Shown here piece by piece: positions 25,934 to 34,488 of a stretch of DNA of 46,237 nucleotides; position 1 is the first letter of the stretch, and the number at the start of each line of letters is the position of its first letter. The notes under the pieces are model-generated. The model ran no database searches. It was not told the origin of the DNA and was given only the letters and a program-made list of their open reading frames with translations. A program made the translations under genes and the position numbers. This DNA comes from Aporhodopirellula aestuarii (lineage in GTDB: Bacteria; Planctomycetota; Planctomycetia; Pirellulales; Pirellulaceae). The stretch spans positions 1 through 46,237 of the forward strand of contig NZ_JAMQBK010000066.1 of assembly GCF_023701485.1 (NCBI RefSeq), written 5' to 3'.

Positions 25934-26004
25934 CGAACCAAGTGCGGCTATTACGCAGCCTCGATGCGAGACACGTGTTCAAGTTTGGGGTGTGTAGTGA
26001 CGCG

Positions 26005-26085
26005 GATTATGCGTCAGGGCCCCGCCGTATCGTTCAGGCGAAAACGCATAATCGCCTGAGGACGAGGACGGCTTTTGGAAGCCGT
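26005..26085. other. Overlapping alternative hairpins between convergent genes
   Basis: GATTATGCGT (26005-26014) pairs with ACGCATAATC (26044-26053). TCAGGCGA (26034-26041) pairs with TCGCCTGA (26052-26059) across part of the same bases, so the two stems exclude each other. A third hairpin, ACGGCTT-TTGG-AAGCCGT (26068-26085), follows. Neither strand shows a T-run. The region separates the CDF gene from the convergent lipoprotein gene. Confidence 0.6.
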
Positions 26086-26133
26086 ACTCGATTCAGGCGA
26101 ATATTTGCGATTAATGTCCCGCTGTGACGCCGC

Positions 26134-26721
26134 CTACAGGTTTGGCGTGGTATAGGGCTCGACGTCTCCGACCATGTGGAAGTGGTTATGGTCGACATAG
26201 ACCACTTCGATTGCTTCGCGGTCATGCAACGTGTGCGGGACCGGGTACCCTACCGTGGTACGCTCGTCGAAGTAAACCGTGCACTTGTAGTGAGCGTGGT
26301 GCAGCTGAGCCGGTCCGATCAAAGGATAGAAACGTGGCGGGTCGATGTAGTCGGCAATCTTCTCTTTGATGATCCGCACATCGTTGCGTTGTTTCTCCCA
26401 AAGCAACGGAATCCCGCCTTGAACCGGTCGTGCCTGCTCAAGAGCCTGCATGACTTCATCGTCACTTGGCGGATCCAATGCCACGGGAGCCCCGCCTGAA
26501 GTCGTCGGGCCGAGGATCGGCACGCGGTCGTAGCGTTCTTTGTTGTGGAACTTTTGTTCTTGCAAGAACTGATAGTACGGGCTGACGGGAATAGGATACT
26601 CAAGGAACCCTAAGTTGATGTTATTGCCTCCCAGACCGTAACATCCGGTCGAGGCGATTGTCACCATCGCGAGCGTCCAGAGACTGATGCGAGACAGAGT
26701 TGAGTTCAATAACCGGGTCAT
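26134..26721 (-). CDS. Lipoprotein of unknown function
   Basis: 195 residues from the ATG complementary to 26719-26721, with GGAAGG eight bases upstream; the longer frame lacks such a signal. Lipoprotein signal with lipobox A-S-T-G-C (Cys27) after SLWTLAMVTI. The mature part is mainly soluble and aromatic-rich: NINLGFLEYPIPVSPYYQF, then KEKIADYIDPPRFYPLIGP, and a C-terminal beta segment (HHAHYKCTVYFDERTTVGYP, EVVYVDHNHFHMVGD). The Tyr/His-rich tail could bind metal, but no family is recognised. Anchored to a membrane facing the periplasm. Confidence 0.72.
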   Translation of the reverse strand: MTRLLNSTLSRISLWTLAMVTIASTGCYGLGGNNINLGFLEYPIPVSPYYQFLQEQKFHNKERYDRVPILGPTTSGGAPVALDPPSDDEVMQALEQARPVQGGIPLLWEKQRNDVRIIKEKIADYIDPPRFYPLIGPAQLHHAHYKCTVYFDERTTVGYPVPHTLHDREAIEVVYVDHNHFHMVGDVEPYTTPNL

Positions 26722-26887
26722 CCGAGCAACCTTCCGTGGTTTCATCGTGTTCGATAAAGCAAGCTGCCTACGTGCTGCCGATGCAGTTTGCTTGCAGTTC
26801 GCTTGCATAGTACTTCTATCGTGTCAAACTGTGCCGGTCTTGCGGATAATTCCGGAAATTCGTCCGTTTTGCCAAATCCGACCCGCC

Positions 26888-27634
26888 ATGAGTGCCCCCA
26901 ATCCCTATCAATCCAGCGGTTTCGTCGAGGAAAACGGCAATAAGCCATCCGAGACGATCGTCGCCGATGCGCCGAAAGAGGAAATCGACCAATTATCACG
27001 AAGGCTCTCGCGGATCGGACAAATGCTGCTGATCGGCTATTTCGTCGCCTTGCTGCCGGCCTGGTTGTCGTTGGCGATGTCCGTCTGGATGAGTGACGCT
27101 GCTGGGCTGGCCCGCTATTTTCGCGAATATCACGGGCATCTCATTTTGCTTGCCGCGTTGATGGGTGTTGGTTTGGTGGGTGGTGTCGGATGCAGTTTCA
27201 CGCCACGTCGCGAACGATTCTATTTAGGGCTGGCCAATTTTCTGAAGATTCTGGTTGGGGGTGCCGGATTCTGGATGCTGCTTTCCGTCCGCGCGCCCTC
27301 CTTCTCATTCAACCTGATGCCGTTGTTCCTGGCTGTGCTGTTTGCGATGTGGATGGCCAGCGAAGCGGCGGTACTGGGTTTTCTGCGTGCTTCGGCCTAC
27401 CGCAATGACGAACGCTTGGTCGGGCACGGCTGCGAACTTGCGATCGGGCTGCTGGCAACCTCCGCGGGATGCTTTTCCTGGTGGTCTCTGATCAACCACA
27501 CTGCGGAATCCATCACGCTCAGCGGCCTGCTGTTCTGCGTCACCGTCACGACCTCGCTCGCCGTATCGATCACGATCTGGGTGCTGCGATGGTTTCCGAT
27601 CATTCGCAGCGGCCGAGCGGACTCAGCGTCCTAG
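26888..27634 (+). CDS. Multi-pass membrane protein, unknown
   Basis: 248 residues from the ATG at 26888. A polar N-terminus of about 45 residues (SAPNPYQSSGFVEENGNKPS) is followed by six predicted helices, e.g. MLLIGYFVALLPAWLSLAMS, LILLAALMGVGLVGGVGC, FLKILVGGAGFWMLLSV, LMPLFLAVLFAMWMAS, LAIGLLATSAGCFSWW and LLFCVTVTTSLAVSITIWVL. The start 'NPYQSSG' is a pattern often seen at the N-terminus of small planctomycete membrane proteins. No transport or enzyme motif seen. The 3' end overlaps the convergent YdcF-like gene by 12 bases. Confidence 0.7.
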   Translation: MSAPNPYQSSGFVEENGNKPSETIVADAPKEEIDQLSRRLSRIGQMLLIGYFVALLPAWLSLAMSVWMSDAAGLARYFREYHGHLILLAALMGVGLVGGVGCSFTPRRERFYLGLANFLKILVGGAGFWMLLSVRAPSFSFNLMPLFLAVLFAMWMASEAAVLGFLRASAYRNDERLVGHGCELAIGLLATSAGCFSWWSLINHTAESITLSGLLFCVTVTTSLAVSITIWVLRWFPIIRSGRADSAS

Positions 27635-28579
27635 GATTCGGGCCAGCAATTCCTTTGCCGCGAGCGAGAAGTTGACGTGACTTTCGCTGTTGGGAACCAA
27701 CTCCGCGGCCACGAACGGCTTTTCAGTTCGCTCACTGCGAAAGGCACAGGGTAGCGGGAGCAGTTCGAGGCCATTTGATTTGGCCAATCGAATGGCCCGC
27801 GGAATGTGAAACGCACTTGTAATCAATCCGACACGCTGAGAATCGCTTGCCGGACGGCCGATTTGGGCGAGCCAATCTGCCGGCGGATCTTTTAGAAAAG
27901 CCGCGAGCGACGCCATTTCCTGCGACGTATTCTGCTCCTCAATCGAGAAAATGTGTTCCGCGGGCACGTTTAGCGAAATCAGCAGGTCCCGCCCCAGTTT
28001 CCACGGATCGCCGATCCCGTCGGTCGACGAGCCCGTGGTGATGATCGTTTTCGTGGCCCCCGCGTGATACGCCTGAGCAGCGGAAACGATGCGTTCGCCA
28101 TCACTGGTGACTTCACCGAACCCATCCATCACCAGTCGCGCGCACCCACCCAATGCCACGACCGCATCAAGCGGCAACTCGGGCGATCCCTCACCATCTT
28201 TTCTGACCCTTTGTTCCAGCGCTGGGTGCGGGTCTACGATCAGCGGAGCTTCAACGCAAGACATCAGCGTTTGGCTAAAACGGCAGTTGCCGACGACCGT
28301 CCACGCGATAAACAATGTAAAAAAAATGACGGTTTTCCCGCGATGCGAAGAATACGCATGCCACAGCGTTGCCGCCAATAGCGAGAGCCACACTAGCGAA
28401 ACCGGCATCACCAGATTAGTCGCGCCACGCCCCGCCGCAACGAATCCCTGTTGCAGATAGGTCGCCAAAACCAATCCCACGGGCAGTAAACTCGTAATTG
28501 CCGCTACCGTTAGCAGGCGTCGCAAGTCGCTGTGGGGCACCCTATCAATGTCGATGGCGGAGTCGGTCGGTTTTTTCAT
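27623..28579 (-). CDS. YdcF family (DUF218) membrane protein
   Basis: 318 residues from the ATG complementary to 28577-28579, with AGGA about ten bases upstream. Two or three N-terminal helices (LLTVAAITSLLPVGLVLATYL, LVMPVSLVWLSLLAATLWH, VIFFTLFIAWTVV) precede a DUF218 domain at about 130-290: DAVVALGGCARLVMDGFG, ERIVSAAQAYHAGATKTIITTG, EEQNTSQEMASLAAFL and VGLITSAFHIPRAIRLAKSNG. Proteins of the YdcF/ElyC/SanA group act in envelope or lipid-carrier metabolism; ElyC affects undecaprenyl phosphate. The DUF218 domain probably faces the periplasm. Convergent overlap of 12 bases with the upstream gene. Confidence 0.86.
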   Translation of the reverse strand: MKKPTDSAIDIDRVPHSDLRRLLTVAAITSLLPVGLVLATYLQQGFVAAGRGATNLVMPVSLVWLSLLAATLWHAYSSHRGKTVIFFTLFIAWTVVGNCRFSQTLMSCVEAPLIVDPHPALEQRVRKDGEGSPELPLDAVVALGGCARLVMDGFGEVTSDGERIVSAAQAYHAGATKTIITTGSSTDGIGDPWKLGRDLLISLNVPAEHIFSIEEQNTSQEMASLAAFLKDPPADWLAQIGRPASDSQRVGLITSAFHIPRAIRLAKSNGLELLPLPCAFRSERTEKPFVAAELVPNSESHVNFSLAAKELLARILGR

Positions 28580-28771
28580 TCGCTCAGATCCTGGCAAAGT
28601 GGGGGGAGTACCGCAGATTAATCACTCCGACAGAGGCGCGAAGCGGGTTGAAGACCGGTTTCTCCCGCCGTGATCTCCACCTAAACTTGCCGTTTTGGTG
28701 TTCACCACTGCGATGCCCGTTTTACCTGCGTCCGAATGATCGGGCGAACAACTACCAATCGAGGATTCTTT

Positions 28772-29782
28772 ATGGCTAAGGGACTTTTCACCCAAGGCAT
28801 CGTGGTTCTATTGCGTGAAAACGTGAGTATCCAACAGGTTGCGGAGGCAATCGACGAGTTCTACCCATCCGAGCCGACTGAGAGTTCCGAGGACTGGACG
28901 TTTCTCGGCCCAGCCGTCTTGATGAACATGGACGAAGACGGCAGCGGCAAGGTCGTCGTTGACGTGGTCGATCAGCCGTGGCCCGATTCGATGGGCGACG
29001 CCGATAGCGAAACGGAGATCGAACGAAAGATCAACGAAGCCTGGGGGCTCGGAAACTTCGGCCCCCACAACTTCCCCGGTTCGCTCCAACGGGCAGCTGA
29101 ACAATCTTGGGTTTGGGAAGAGGGACGTGAAATCGGCGACCAACCCAAAGCTTTTGTCCGCGTTCGCAGCTCCTACGTTCTCGGCCAGGACGACGACGCA
29201 CCGATCCTGCCGGAAGGTTATGAACCGTTCGATGAACTCGCCCTCGTCACCGAAATCGCCGCCGCGATCACGGAATTGCCGCAAGCGATCTGTTACTTCA
29301 ACCCCAACGGCGAGGTCCTGAGGGATCTGACCACACTCAACGAGAGCTTCGAATACGCCGAGGAAAACGACTTCCCGCCTTTGGATCTCTGGTCCAACGT
29401 TCGATTGTTCCGTCTCGACGACGAATGGGCGACGATGGACACGGTGGGTAATGCACAGCTCGATCTGCTGGACGTCGAAGCTTGCTTCCACGCGGAGTCG
29501 TACGAGTTCGCCGAAGTCGAACAATTTCTTCGCTTGGTCACTTGTTTTCTCGAGGAAACCGAAGAACCGATCGAAAGCGGTGATTCGATGGAAGGACCTG
29601 GCGACGTGATTTGGAGAGTATGGGAAGTTGAAGGCAGCATCAGCTCGCCACAGCGCAGCGTGCTGCGTTGCCTGCCGCAGGACGGACGTGAAGTCCCACC
29701 CCAATGTGCGGTTGCAGGCATGAATGACGAACCAACACCTGCACCGGAGGGTGAGGGCGGAGCGACCGAGGAATCGAACTGA
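28772..29782 (+). CDS. DUF4261 domain protein
   Basis: 336 residues. The ATG at 28772 is preferred because GAGGATTCTTT provides a ribosome binding site just before it. Soluble and acidic. Residues about 1-260 match the DUF4261 pattern: KGLFTQGIVVLLRENVSIQQ, SWVWEEGREIGDQPKAFVRVRSSYV, QAICYFNPNGEVLRDL, DLWSNVRLFRLDDEWATMDTVG and FAEVEQFLRLVTCFLE. The C-terminus is a Pro/Glu-rich tail (PTPAPEGEGGATEE). Function of the family is unknown. It shares one base with the next gene (TGATG), so the two are translationally coupled. Confidence 0.78.
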   Translation: MAKGLFTQGIVVLLRENVSIQQVAEAIDEFYPSEPTESSEDWTFLGPAVLMNMDEDGSGKVVVDVVDQPWPDSMGDADSETEIERKINEAWGLGNFGPHNFPGSLQRAAEQSWVWEEGREIGDQPKAFVRVRSSYVLGQDDDAPILPEGYEPFDELALVTEIAAAITELPQAICYFNPNGEVLRDLTTLNESFEYAEENDFPPLDLWSNVRLFRLDDEWATMDTVGNAQLDLLDVEACFHAESYEFAEVEQFLRLVTCFLEETEEPIESGDSMEGPGDVIWRVWEVEGSISSPQRSVLRCLPQDGREVPPQCAVAGMNDEPTPAPEGEGGATEESN

Positions 29783-30471
29783 TGCCAGCGGCGTCACCGA
29801 TTTCATTGAAGCTGTTTGAGTTTCTCGACGATCTGTCTCGCAACAACGACCGGGACTGGTTTGCCGCTAACAAAGATCGCTATGAACGTGATCTGCGGGA
29901 ACCGGTCTTGGACCTGATCGGCCAACTAGAAAAGCCGCTCCGCCGGTCCGCACCGATGCTCCAGGCGATTGCCAAACGCAGCGGCGGTTCATTAATGAGA
30001 ATCCACCGAGACACTCGTTTTTCAAAGGACAAAACGCCCTACAAAACGAACGTCGGCATTTCGTTGCGTCATCAAGCAGATAAAGACATTCACGCCCCCG
30101 GCGCGTACATTCATCTCGCCTATGACGAGTGTTTTGTCGCGGCGGGATGCTGGCGTCCCCAGCGGGAGACTCTCGCGGCGATCCGGAAAGCGATCGCTCA
30201 CAATCCCAAAGCGTGGCGACGAGCTCGCGACAACCGCAAGTTCCGTGAGTCGTTCCAGCTTTCGGGTGAATCGCTTAAAACGTCTCCACGCGACTACGAC
30301 AAAGATCATCCCGAGATAATCGACCTGAGACGCATCGACTTCATCGCGGTCGCTCCGCTGTCGCCTACCGACTTCACGAAACCCGATATCGTTCCCAAGA
30401 TCATCGGGCTCCTTCGCGATGCCAAACCGCTGATGCGTTTCCTTTGCGACGCCATCGACGTCCCCTACTGA
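29782..30471 (+). CDS. DUF2461 family protein
   Basis: 229 residues. Matches DUF2461/TIGR02453: SLKLFEFLDDLSRNNDRDWFAANKDRYERDLREPVLDLI near the N-terminus (residues about 8-46), IHRDTRFSKDKTPYKTNVG (about 74-92), and the ending SPTDFTKPDIVPKIIGLLRDAKPLMRFL. The family is cytoplasmic and of unknown function. The start codon overlaps the stop of the DUF4261 gene by one base. Followed by an 80-base gap that holds a small inverted repeat GGCTTG/CAAGCC (30491-30496 and 30503-30508). Confidence 0.88.
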   Translation: MPAASPISLKLFEFLDDLSRNNDRDWFAANKDRYERDLREPVLDLIGQLEKPLRRSAPMLQAIAKRSGGSLMRIHRDTRFSKDKTPYKTNVGISLRHQADKDIHAPGAYIHLAYDECFVAAGCWRPQRETLAAIRKAIAHNPKAWRRARDNRKFRESFQLSGESLKTSPRDYDKDHPEIIDLRRIDFIAVAPLSPTDFTKPDIVPKIIGLLRDAKPLMRFLCDAIDVPY

Positions 30472-30551
30472 ACTCAGTCGCCCCACGACAGGCTTGTGCG
30501 AGCAAGCCGAGCGTTCCACTCCCGCCCCATTCCAGCCTTCAGGTACGGTTC

Positions 30552-31547
30552 ATGAGCCCGATCTCTGGTCCAGTCGTTCGCGAAGCAACCGCGTTATCGA
30601 TTCCTGATCGAGATTCACTTCGATTTCTTCCCGAAGGACCAATTGCCTTGTCCGTTGATGGTTGGCTGTCGTGGGTTGCGATTCAACATGGCAAATCATC
30701 GACACAGGGTTCGATCAACCTGCTCAATCTCGACAGTTGTGAGAACACTTCGTTTGATTTACCAGGCCGTCCCGGGTTCGCGTTCGCGTGCCAGAGTGAC
30801 TCAAACCATACGATGCCGACAAGGTTTGTTGCGGGCGTCGAACGTTCACTCGGTATTTTTGACACCGTCGACCTATCCTGGTCGCCATTCTGCGAAAACA
30901 TCGATGCGGACGTCGACAACACGATCATCAATGATGGCGTGATCTGCGGAGACAATCTGATCTTCGGAACCAAAGATCTCGATTTTTCGGAAAAGAAAGC
31001 GGGGCTGTATCTCTACCGTGCGAGCGACAAGGCACTGATTCGTTTGCGAGACGATCAAGTTTGCAGCAACGGAAAAATGATCCGCACCGACGATTCAGGT
31101 CGCCTCAAATTGATTGACATCGATTCGCCGACAAAGCTCATTGTGGAGTACGACTTGGACGTCGACGCCGGCACGATCGGGGAGGAAAAAACGCTTATTG
31201 ATTTAACGGACGATCCGGGTGTTCCCGACGGAGCTGTTTTAACTCCCGATGGTAGTGGTGTGATCGTTTCAATCTACTTACCTGAAGTCGCCGAGTTTGG
31301 ACAAACACGCTGGTACGACCTCGCAACGGGCGAACTGAAATGTGTTTGGCGGACTCCAGGATCGCCCCGTAACACCTGCCCCGCTCTCGTTCCTCGCGGT
31401 GACCGCATGCGACTGGTGATCACGACCGCTGTCGAAGGGATGCCCGATGAAGAACTCGCAGGATGCCCGCAGGCGGGACAGATTTTTGTAGCTGAAACCG
31501 ACTTCGATATTCCGTCCGGTTTTACGACGCCGTCCTATCCTTGCTGA
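30552..31547 (+). CDS. SMP-30/gluconolactonase-like beta-propeller protein
   Basis: 331 residues from the ATG at 30552 (AGG nine bases before). No signal peptide. Repeating beta-propeller blades: LSVDGWLSWVAIQHGK, RSLGIFDTVDLSWSPF, INDGVICGDNLIFGTKDLDF (the family N-D-G/x-x-D metal motif), VCSNGKMIRTDDSGRL (a variant of the S-N-G motif), LIVEYDLDVDAGTIGEE, and DGAVLTPDGSGVIVSIY. Gluconolactonase/SMP-30 enzymes open sugar lactones with one divalent metal. Glu near the N-terminus (LPEGPIALSVDGWLSW) would be the first ligand. The exact lactone is unknown. The tail overlaps the convergent permease by 26 bases. Confidence 0.72.
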   Translation: MSPISGPVVREATALSIPDRDSLRFLPEGPIALSVDGWLSWVAIQHGKSSTQGSINLLNLDSCENTSFDLPGRPGFAFACQSDSNHTMPTRFVAGVERSLGIFDTVDLSWSPFCENIDADVDNTIINDGVICGDNLIFGTKDLDFSEKKAGLYLYRASDKALIRLRDDQVCSNGKMIRTDDSGRLKLIDIDSPTKLIVEYDLDVDAGTIGEEKTLIDLTDDPGVPDGAVLTPDGSGVIVSIYLPEVAEFGQTRWYDLATGELKCVWRTPGSPRNTCPALVPRGDRMRLVITTAVEGMPDEELAGCPQAGQIFVAETDFDIPSGFTTPSYPC

Positions 31548-32838
31548 CGCGTCTCGAGATTGCGTACAGGACCAAACCAGAAACCACCGTCAACACGGTC
31601 GCGATCACGTTTTTGGGTCGATGCCATGCCGCAAGTCCGATGATCACCGCGGTCGCGATCACGTAGAACCAGGCTGAGATCAGCCCAATACTGCTGATCG
31701 GGTTACCGCGTCGACCGCTCACTAGCAAAACCGCAACCGTGGCAGCCGAACACAGGGACAACGTCAGGCTGAGGTAAGACAACAGGTCTTGCAAGCTAGC
31801 AAAAACGACAACCACGGCGATCGCCATGCCTTGCAAAAGCACCGACCTCGTGGGTGGTGACTTCTCCGCATCGAACCAAGGCGGCAGCACTCCATCGGAC
31901 GCCATTTTTGCGTAAACACGTGGCCCCGCCATGATTGTCGACGACACGCTCGAAGCAAGACCAAGACAGATCGCGAACCGCACCAACGACGCCAGACCGG
32001 TTCCCCCGATCGACTTGGCGGCAATCGCTGCCACGTTTTGTTGCCCCGCGATCTCATCGGGCGCCGGCCCGAAAACCATGATGGCGTTGAGAACGAGATA
32101 CAGAATGGTTACGCCGATAGTCGCCTTGACCATCGCACCGGCGATATCACTCCATCCCTGCTTGGCCTCCCGACCGACGTAAATTGCCGCATTAAACCCG
32201 CAATAACTCAGCGAGATCCACATCACACTCGTGGCGAGAGTCAGCGGCACCGGGGCCGGCATGGGTGGCAATGGCGTGGAAGCGACATGCCACTGCGGCC
32301 ACGCCAACAGCGACCATGCAACGAACCATCCGATGAGCAGGAGTTTTACCGCCACGAGCGAGTTGTGTCGGATTGCCCCACGCCCAGTGTGGAACGCATG
32401 AGCGATCGTGCACACCAAAACGAGTGAAATCGCAATCGTTCCCGGAGGCAGCCATTCGGGACGCTCGGCATCAGAGATCGCGTAAGATTCCATCGCGATC
32501 GCGGCCAGAGCCCCCGCGCCGGTGAACCCCGCCAAGACTGAAACCCAACCGGCAACGAACCCGATCGATGGATGAACAAAACGGGAAAGAAACAGGTATT
32601 CGCCGCCGTTATCGGTCAACAACCGAGCCAATTGGCCGTAACTGATCGCCCCGCTGATTGCGATCACTCCGCCGATCGCCCAGGCAATCATCACGAGACG
32701 CGGATCGCCGAGATCCCCCATCGCGAATCCGCTCGTCGTGAACACACCCGCACCAATCATGCTGGCGATCACTAACGTCGCGAGCGACCACTGTCCCAAC
32801 GGTGCGTGTGCGGAATCCGGAGTCAGCGGTCTGAGCAT
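31522..32838 (-). CDS. APC family amino acid permease
   Basis: 438 residues from the ATG complementary to 32836-32838. About 12 membrane helices. N-terminal signature of the APC fold: SLATLVIASMIGAGVFTTSGF (helix 1, unwound GAGVF), then AISYGQLARLLTDNGGEYLFL (helix 2/3 with the conserved G-G-E-Y). SVMWISLSYCGFNAAIYVGREAKQG corresponds to helix 6. LASSVSSTIMAGPRVYAKMASDGVLPPWF is the conserved loop after helix 8. Probably a proton- or exchange-coupled inner-membrane amino acid transporter. Substrate cannot be read from the sequence. It stands 112 bases from the cytochrome stop upstream, same strand. Confidence 0.88.
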   Translation of the reverse strand: MLRPLTPDSAHAPLGQWSLATLVIASMIGAGVFTTSGFAMGDLGDPRLVMIAWAIGGVIAISGAISYGQLARLLTDNGGEYLFLSRFVHPSIGFVAGWVSVLAGFTGAGALAAIAMESYAISDAERPEWLPPGTIAISLVLVCTIAHAFHTGRGAIRHNSLVAVKLLLIGWFVAWSLLAWPQWHVASTPLPPMPAPVPLTLATSVMWISLSYCGFNAAIYVGREAKQGWSDIAGAMVKATIGVTILYLVLNAIMVFGPAPDEIAGQQNVAAIAAKSIGGTGLASLVRFAICLGLASSVSSTIMAGPRVYAKMASDGVLPPWFDAEKSPPTRSVLLQGMAIAVVVVFASLQDLLSYLSLTLSLCSAATVAVLLVSGRRGNPISSIGLISAWFYVIATAVIIGLAAWHRPKNVIATVLTVVSGLVLYAISRRVSKDRTAS

Positions 32839-32950
32839 GAATTCTTTCGCGTGTCTCAATTCGTCTCATCACGTACGACCTCAAAAAATCACATCCACCG
32901 CTACCGACAGTGTAGGAGGACAGAGGGCGCGGTGAATGCTGAACCGAGGC

Positions 32951-34372
32951 TTAAGTCTGTTGAGGCGTCTGAGCGGGTGCCGCGTCAGTTGGGGACTCTT
33001 CTTCGGGGGCTTCTTGGAGCGACCGGATGAAGTTAATGAGGTGCCACACATCTTCTTCTTCAAACTCACCCTCAACAAACGTGACCGCTGGCATCGGCGA
33101 ACCTTCGATCCCCTGTGTGATCCGCATGAACAAGTCTTTCGCGCGTGCACCGCCGTGGAACGCACCGAGTGCAAAGTTTCGCGGCTTGGCATTAACTGGT
33201 GGAAGAGCACCGCGGGCGAGCAGTTTGATCAACTCGTCACGGTTCTCAGGCTTGATACCAATGCCGAGCGTCCATTCCTTCGTCCAATCGTCGTAGTCGG
33301 TGTTTTGACCATCGCCCCGCCCGGTTTCCCCGTGACACTTGCTGCAAGCAGCGATTTTTCCTTTAAACAATTCACGGCCACGTTCGACCGATGCCGTCAA
33401 CGTTTCGGCGCGTTCATCGGCCATCGCGGCGACGAACTCTTCGTAGGAATCGGGAACGACAAAATCGGCGGGTGGATCGGGAACTTCGACAATCGCGTCA
33501 GGGGCTTCTAGCCATGCTTCACCGATCTCGACTGCAAAATCCTCGGCCAACTCCCAGGAATCCTCAAAAGCTTCCTTAGCCTCTTCGTCCGCCGAATTTC
33601 GGTCTGCCGGGTTGATGATCCGATCGCCTTCTTCGAAGTCCAACTCATAGACGGCATCGTCGATCAACATCCGCTCGAGTTCACCACGCCACGACAAATA
33701 GATGACGTAATCAACGAGCGCTTCCACATCTTCATCGGTCAGGTTCGGAATTGCGACCATTCGCGATCCGTTGATCCCATTCTTAATTAATCCCGCGAGG
33801 TCCTCGCGAGTGGGTTTCTCGCCACGCTCGGTCGACTTGAACTTGAAGACACCTTTGCGATAGTCGCGAGGATAGGGGCTCATGGTCGCCGACAGTTCAC
33901 CCCGCCCGTTACCGGTTGTCCCATGGCACGTGACACAATGAGTTTGGTACAGCCCACGGCCTTCTTCGCCAACTCGCCCCGAAGCACGGCGAAGGTTCTC
34001 AATCGACACGAGTGAAGCGAGGTCTTCATCCTCGGTCACGATTTCGGGCAACTTCGGATCTTCCGGAGTGCCGAACATTTCCGTCACCAACCAGAACGCA
34101 TCATCGCTCGCCTGGTCCATCGGGATCCCTTCCTTGATCTGATACTTCATCGCATGAACAAGATTCGGCTCGAATTCGAGCGGCGCGGGTTCCTTGCTAC
34201 AGCCACCGAGCATCGGCAAGACGAACAACAACGATCCCACGGTCGCCAATTTGGTGAGAACGGCTGGCAACGAACGAGACGATTTGCCGCAACGATTTGA
34301 CCGATTAAGGGATGTCGATTCGCGGGCGTTTCGACGCGGACGGTTCGTTTTCGTGTAATTCAGCAAGGTCAT
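32951..34372 (-). CDS. Di-heme c-type cytochrome lipoprotein
   Basis: 473 residues. Lipobox L-G-G-C (Cys58) after VGSLLFVLPM. The polar, Arg-rich N-terminal stretch of about 40 residues before it is unusually long, and a downstream start is possible. Two heme sites: C-V-T-C-H (146-150) with a methionine ligand candidate in SRMVAIP, and C-S-K-C-H (343-347) with the candidate in GSPMPAV. Each is followed by the class I cytochrome c layout (GTTGNGRG; GETGRGDG) and a closing helix (DVEALVDYVIYLSW; DVWHLINFIRSL). A long acidic linker (about 232-330) joins the two halves. An electron carrier on the outer face of the inner membrane; partner complex not in the window. Confidence 0.9.
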   Translation of the reverse strand: MTLLNYTKTNRPRRNARESTSLNRSNRCGKSSRSLPAVLTKLATVGSLLFVLPMLGGCSKEPAPLEFEPNLVHAMKYQIKEGIPMDQASDDAFWLVTEMFGTPEDPKLPEIVTEDEDLASLVSIENLRRASGRVGEEGRGLYQTHCVTCHGTTGNGRGELSATMSPYPRDYRKGVFKFKSTERGEKPTREDLAGLIKNGINGSRMVAIPNLTDEDVEALVDYVIYLSWRGELERMLIDDAVYELDFEEGDRIINPADRNSADEEAKEAFEDSWELAEDFAVEIGEAWLEAPDAIVEVPDPPADFVVPDSYEEFVAAMADERAETLTASVERGRELFKGKIAACSKCHGETGRGDGQNTDYDDWTKEWTLGIGIKPENRDELIKLLARGALPPVNAKPRNFALGAFHGGARAKDLFMRITQGIEGSPMPAVTFVEGEFEEEDVWHLINFIRSLQEAPEEESPTDAAPAQTPQQT

Positions 34373-34488
34373 GATTCATCCTACAACCGGCACCGAGGGA
34401 ACAAATGGGGAGGGTGTGAGCGTGGTCAGTTGAGATCCAGTCACACCGTTGTCAGCGGCAAGAAGCTGCGTCTTTGGGTGCGTGCTTC

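Noticed and set aside
28808..29806. 332-codon minus-strand frame opposite the DUF4261 gene
   Set aside because: Antisense shadow; the plus-strand frame has a ribosome binding site, a recognisable family and coupling to the next gene.
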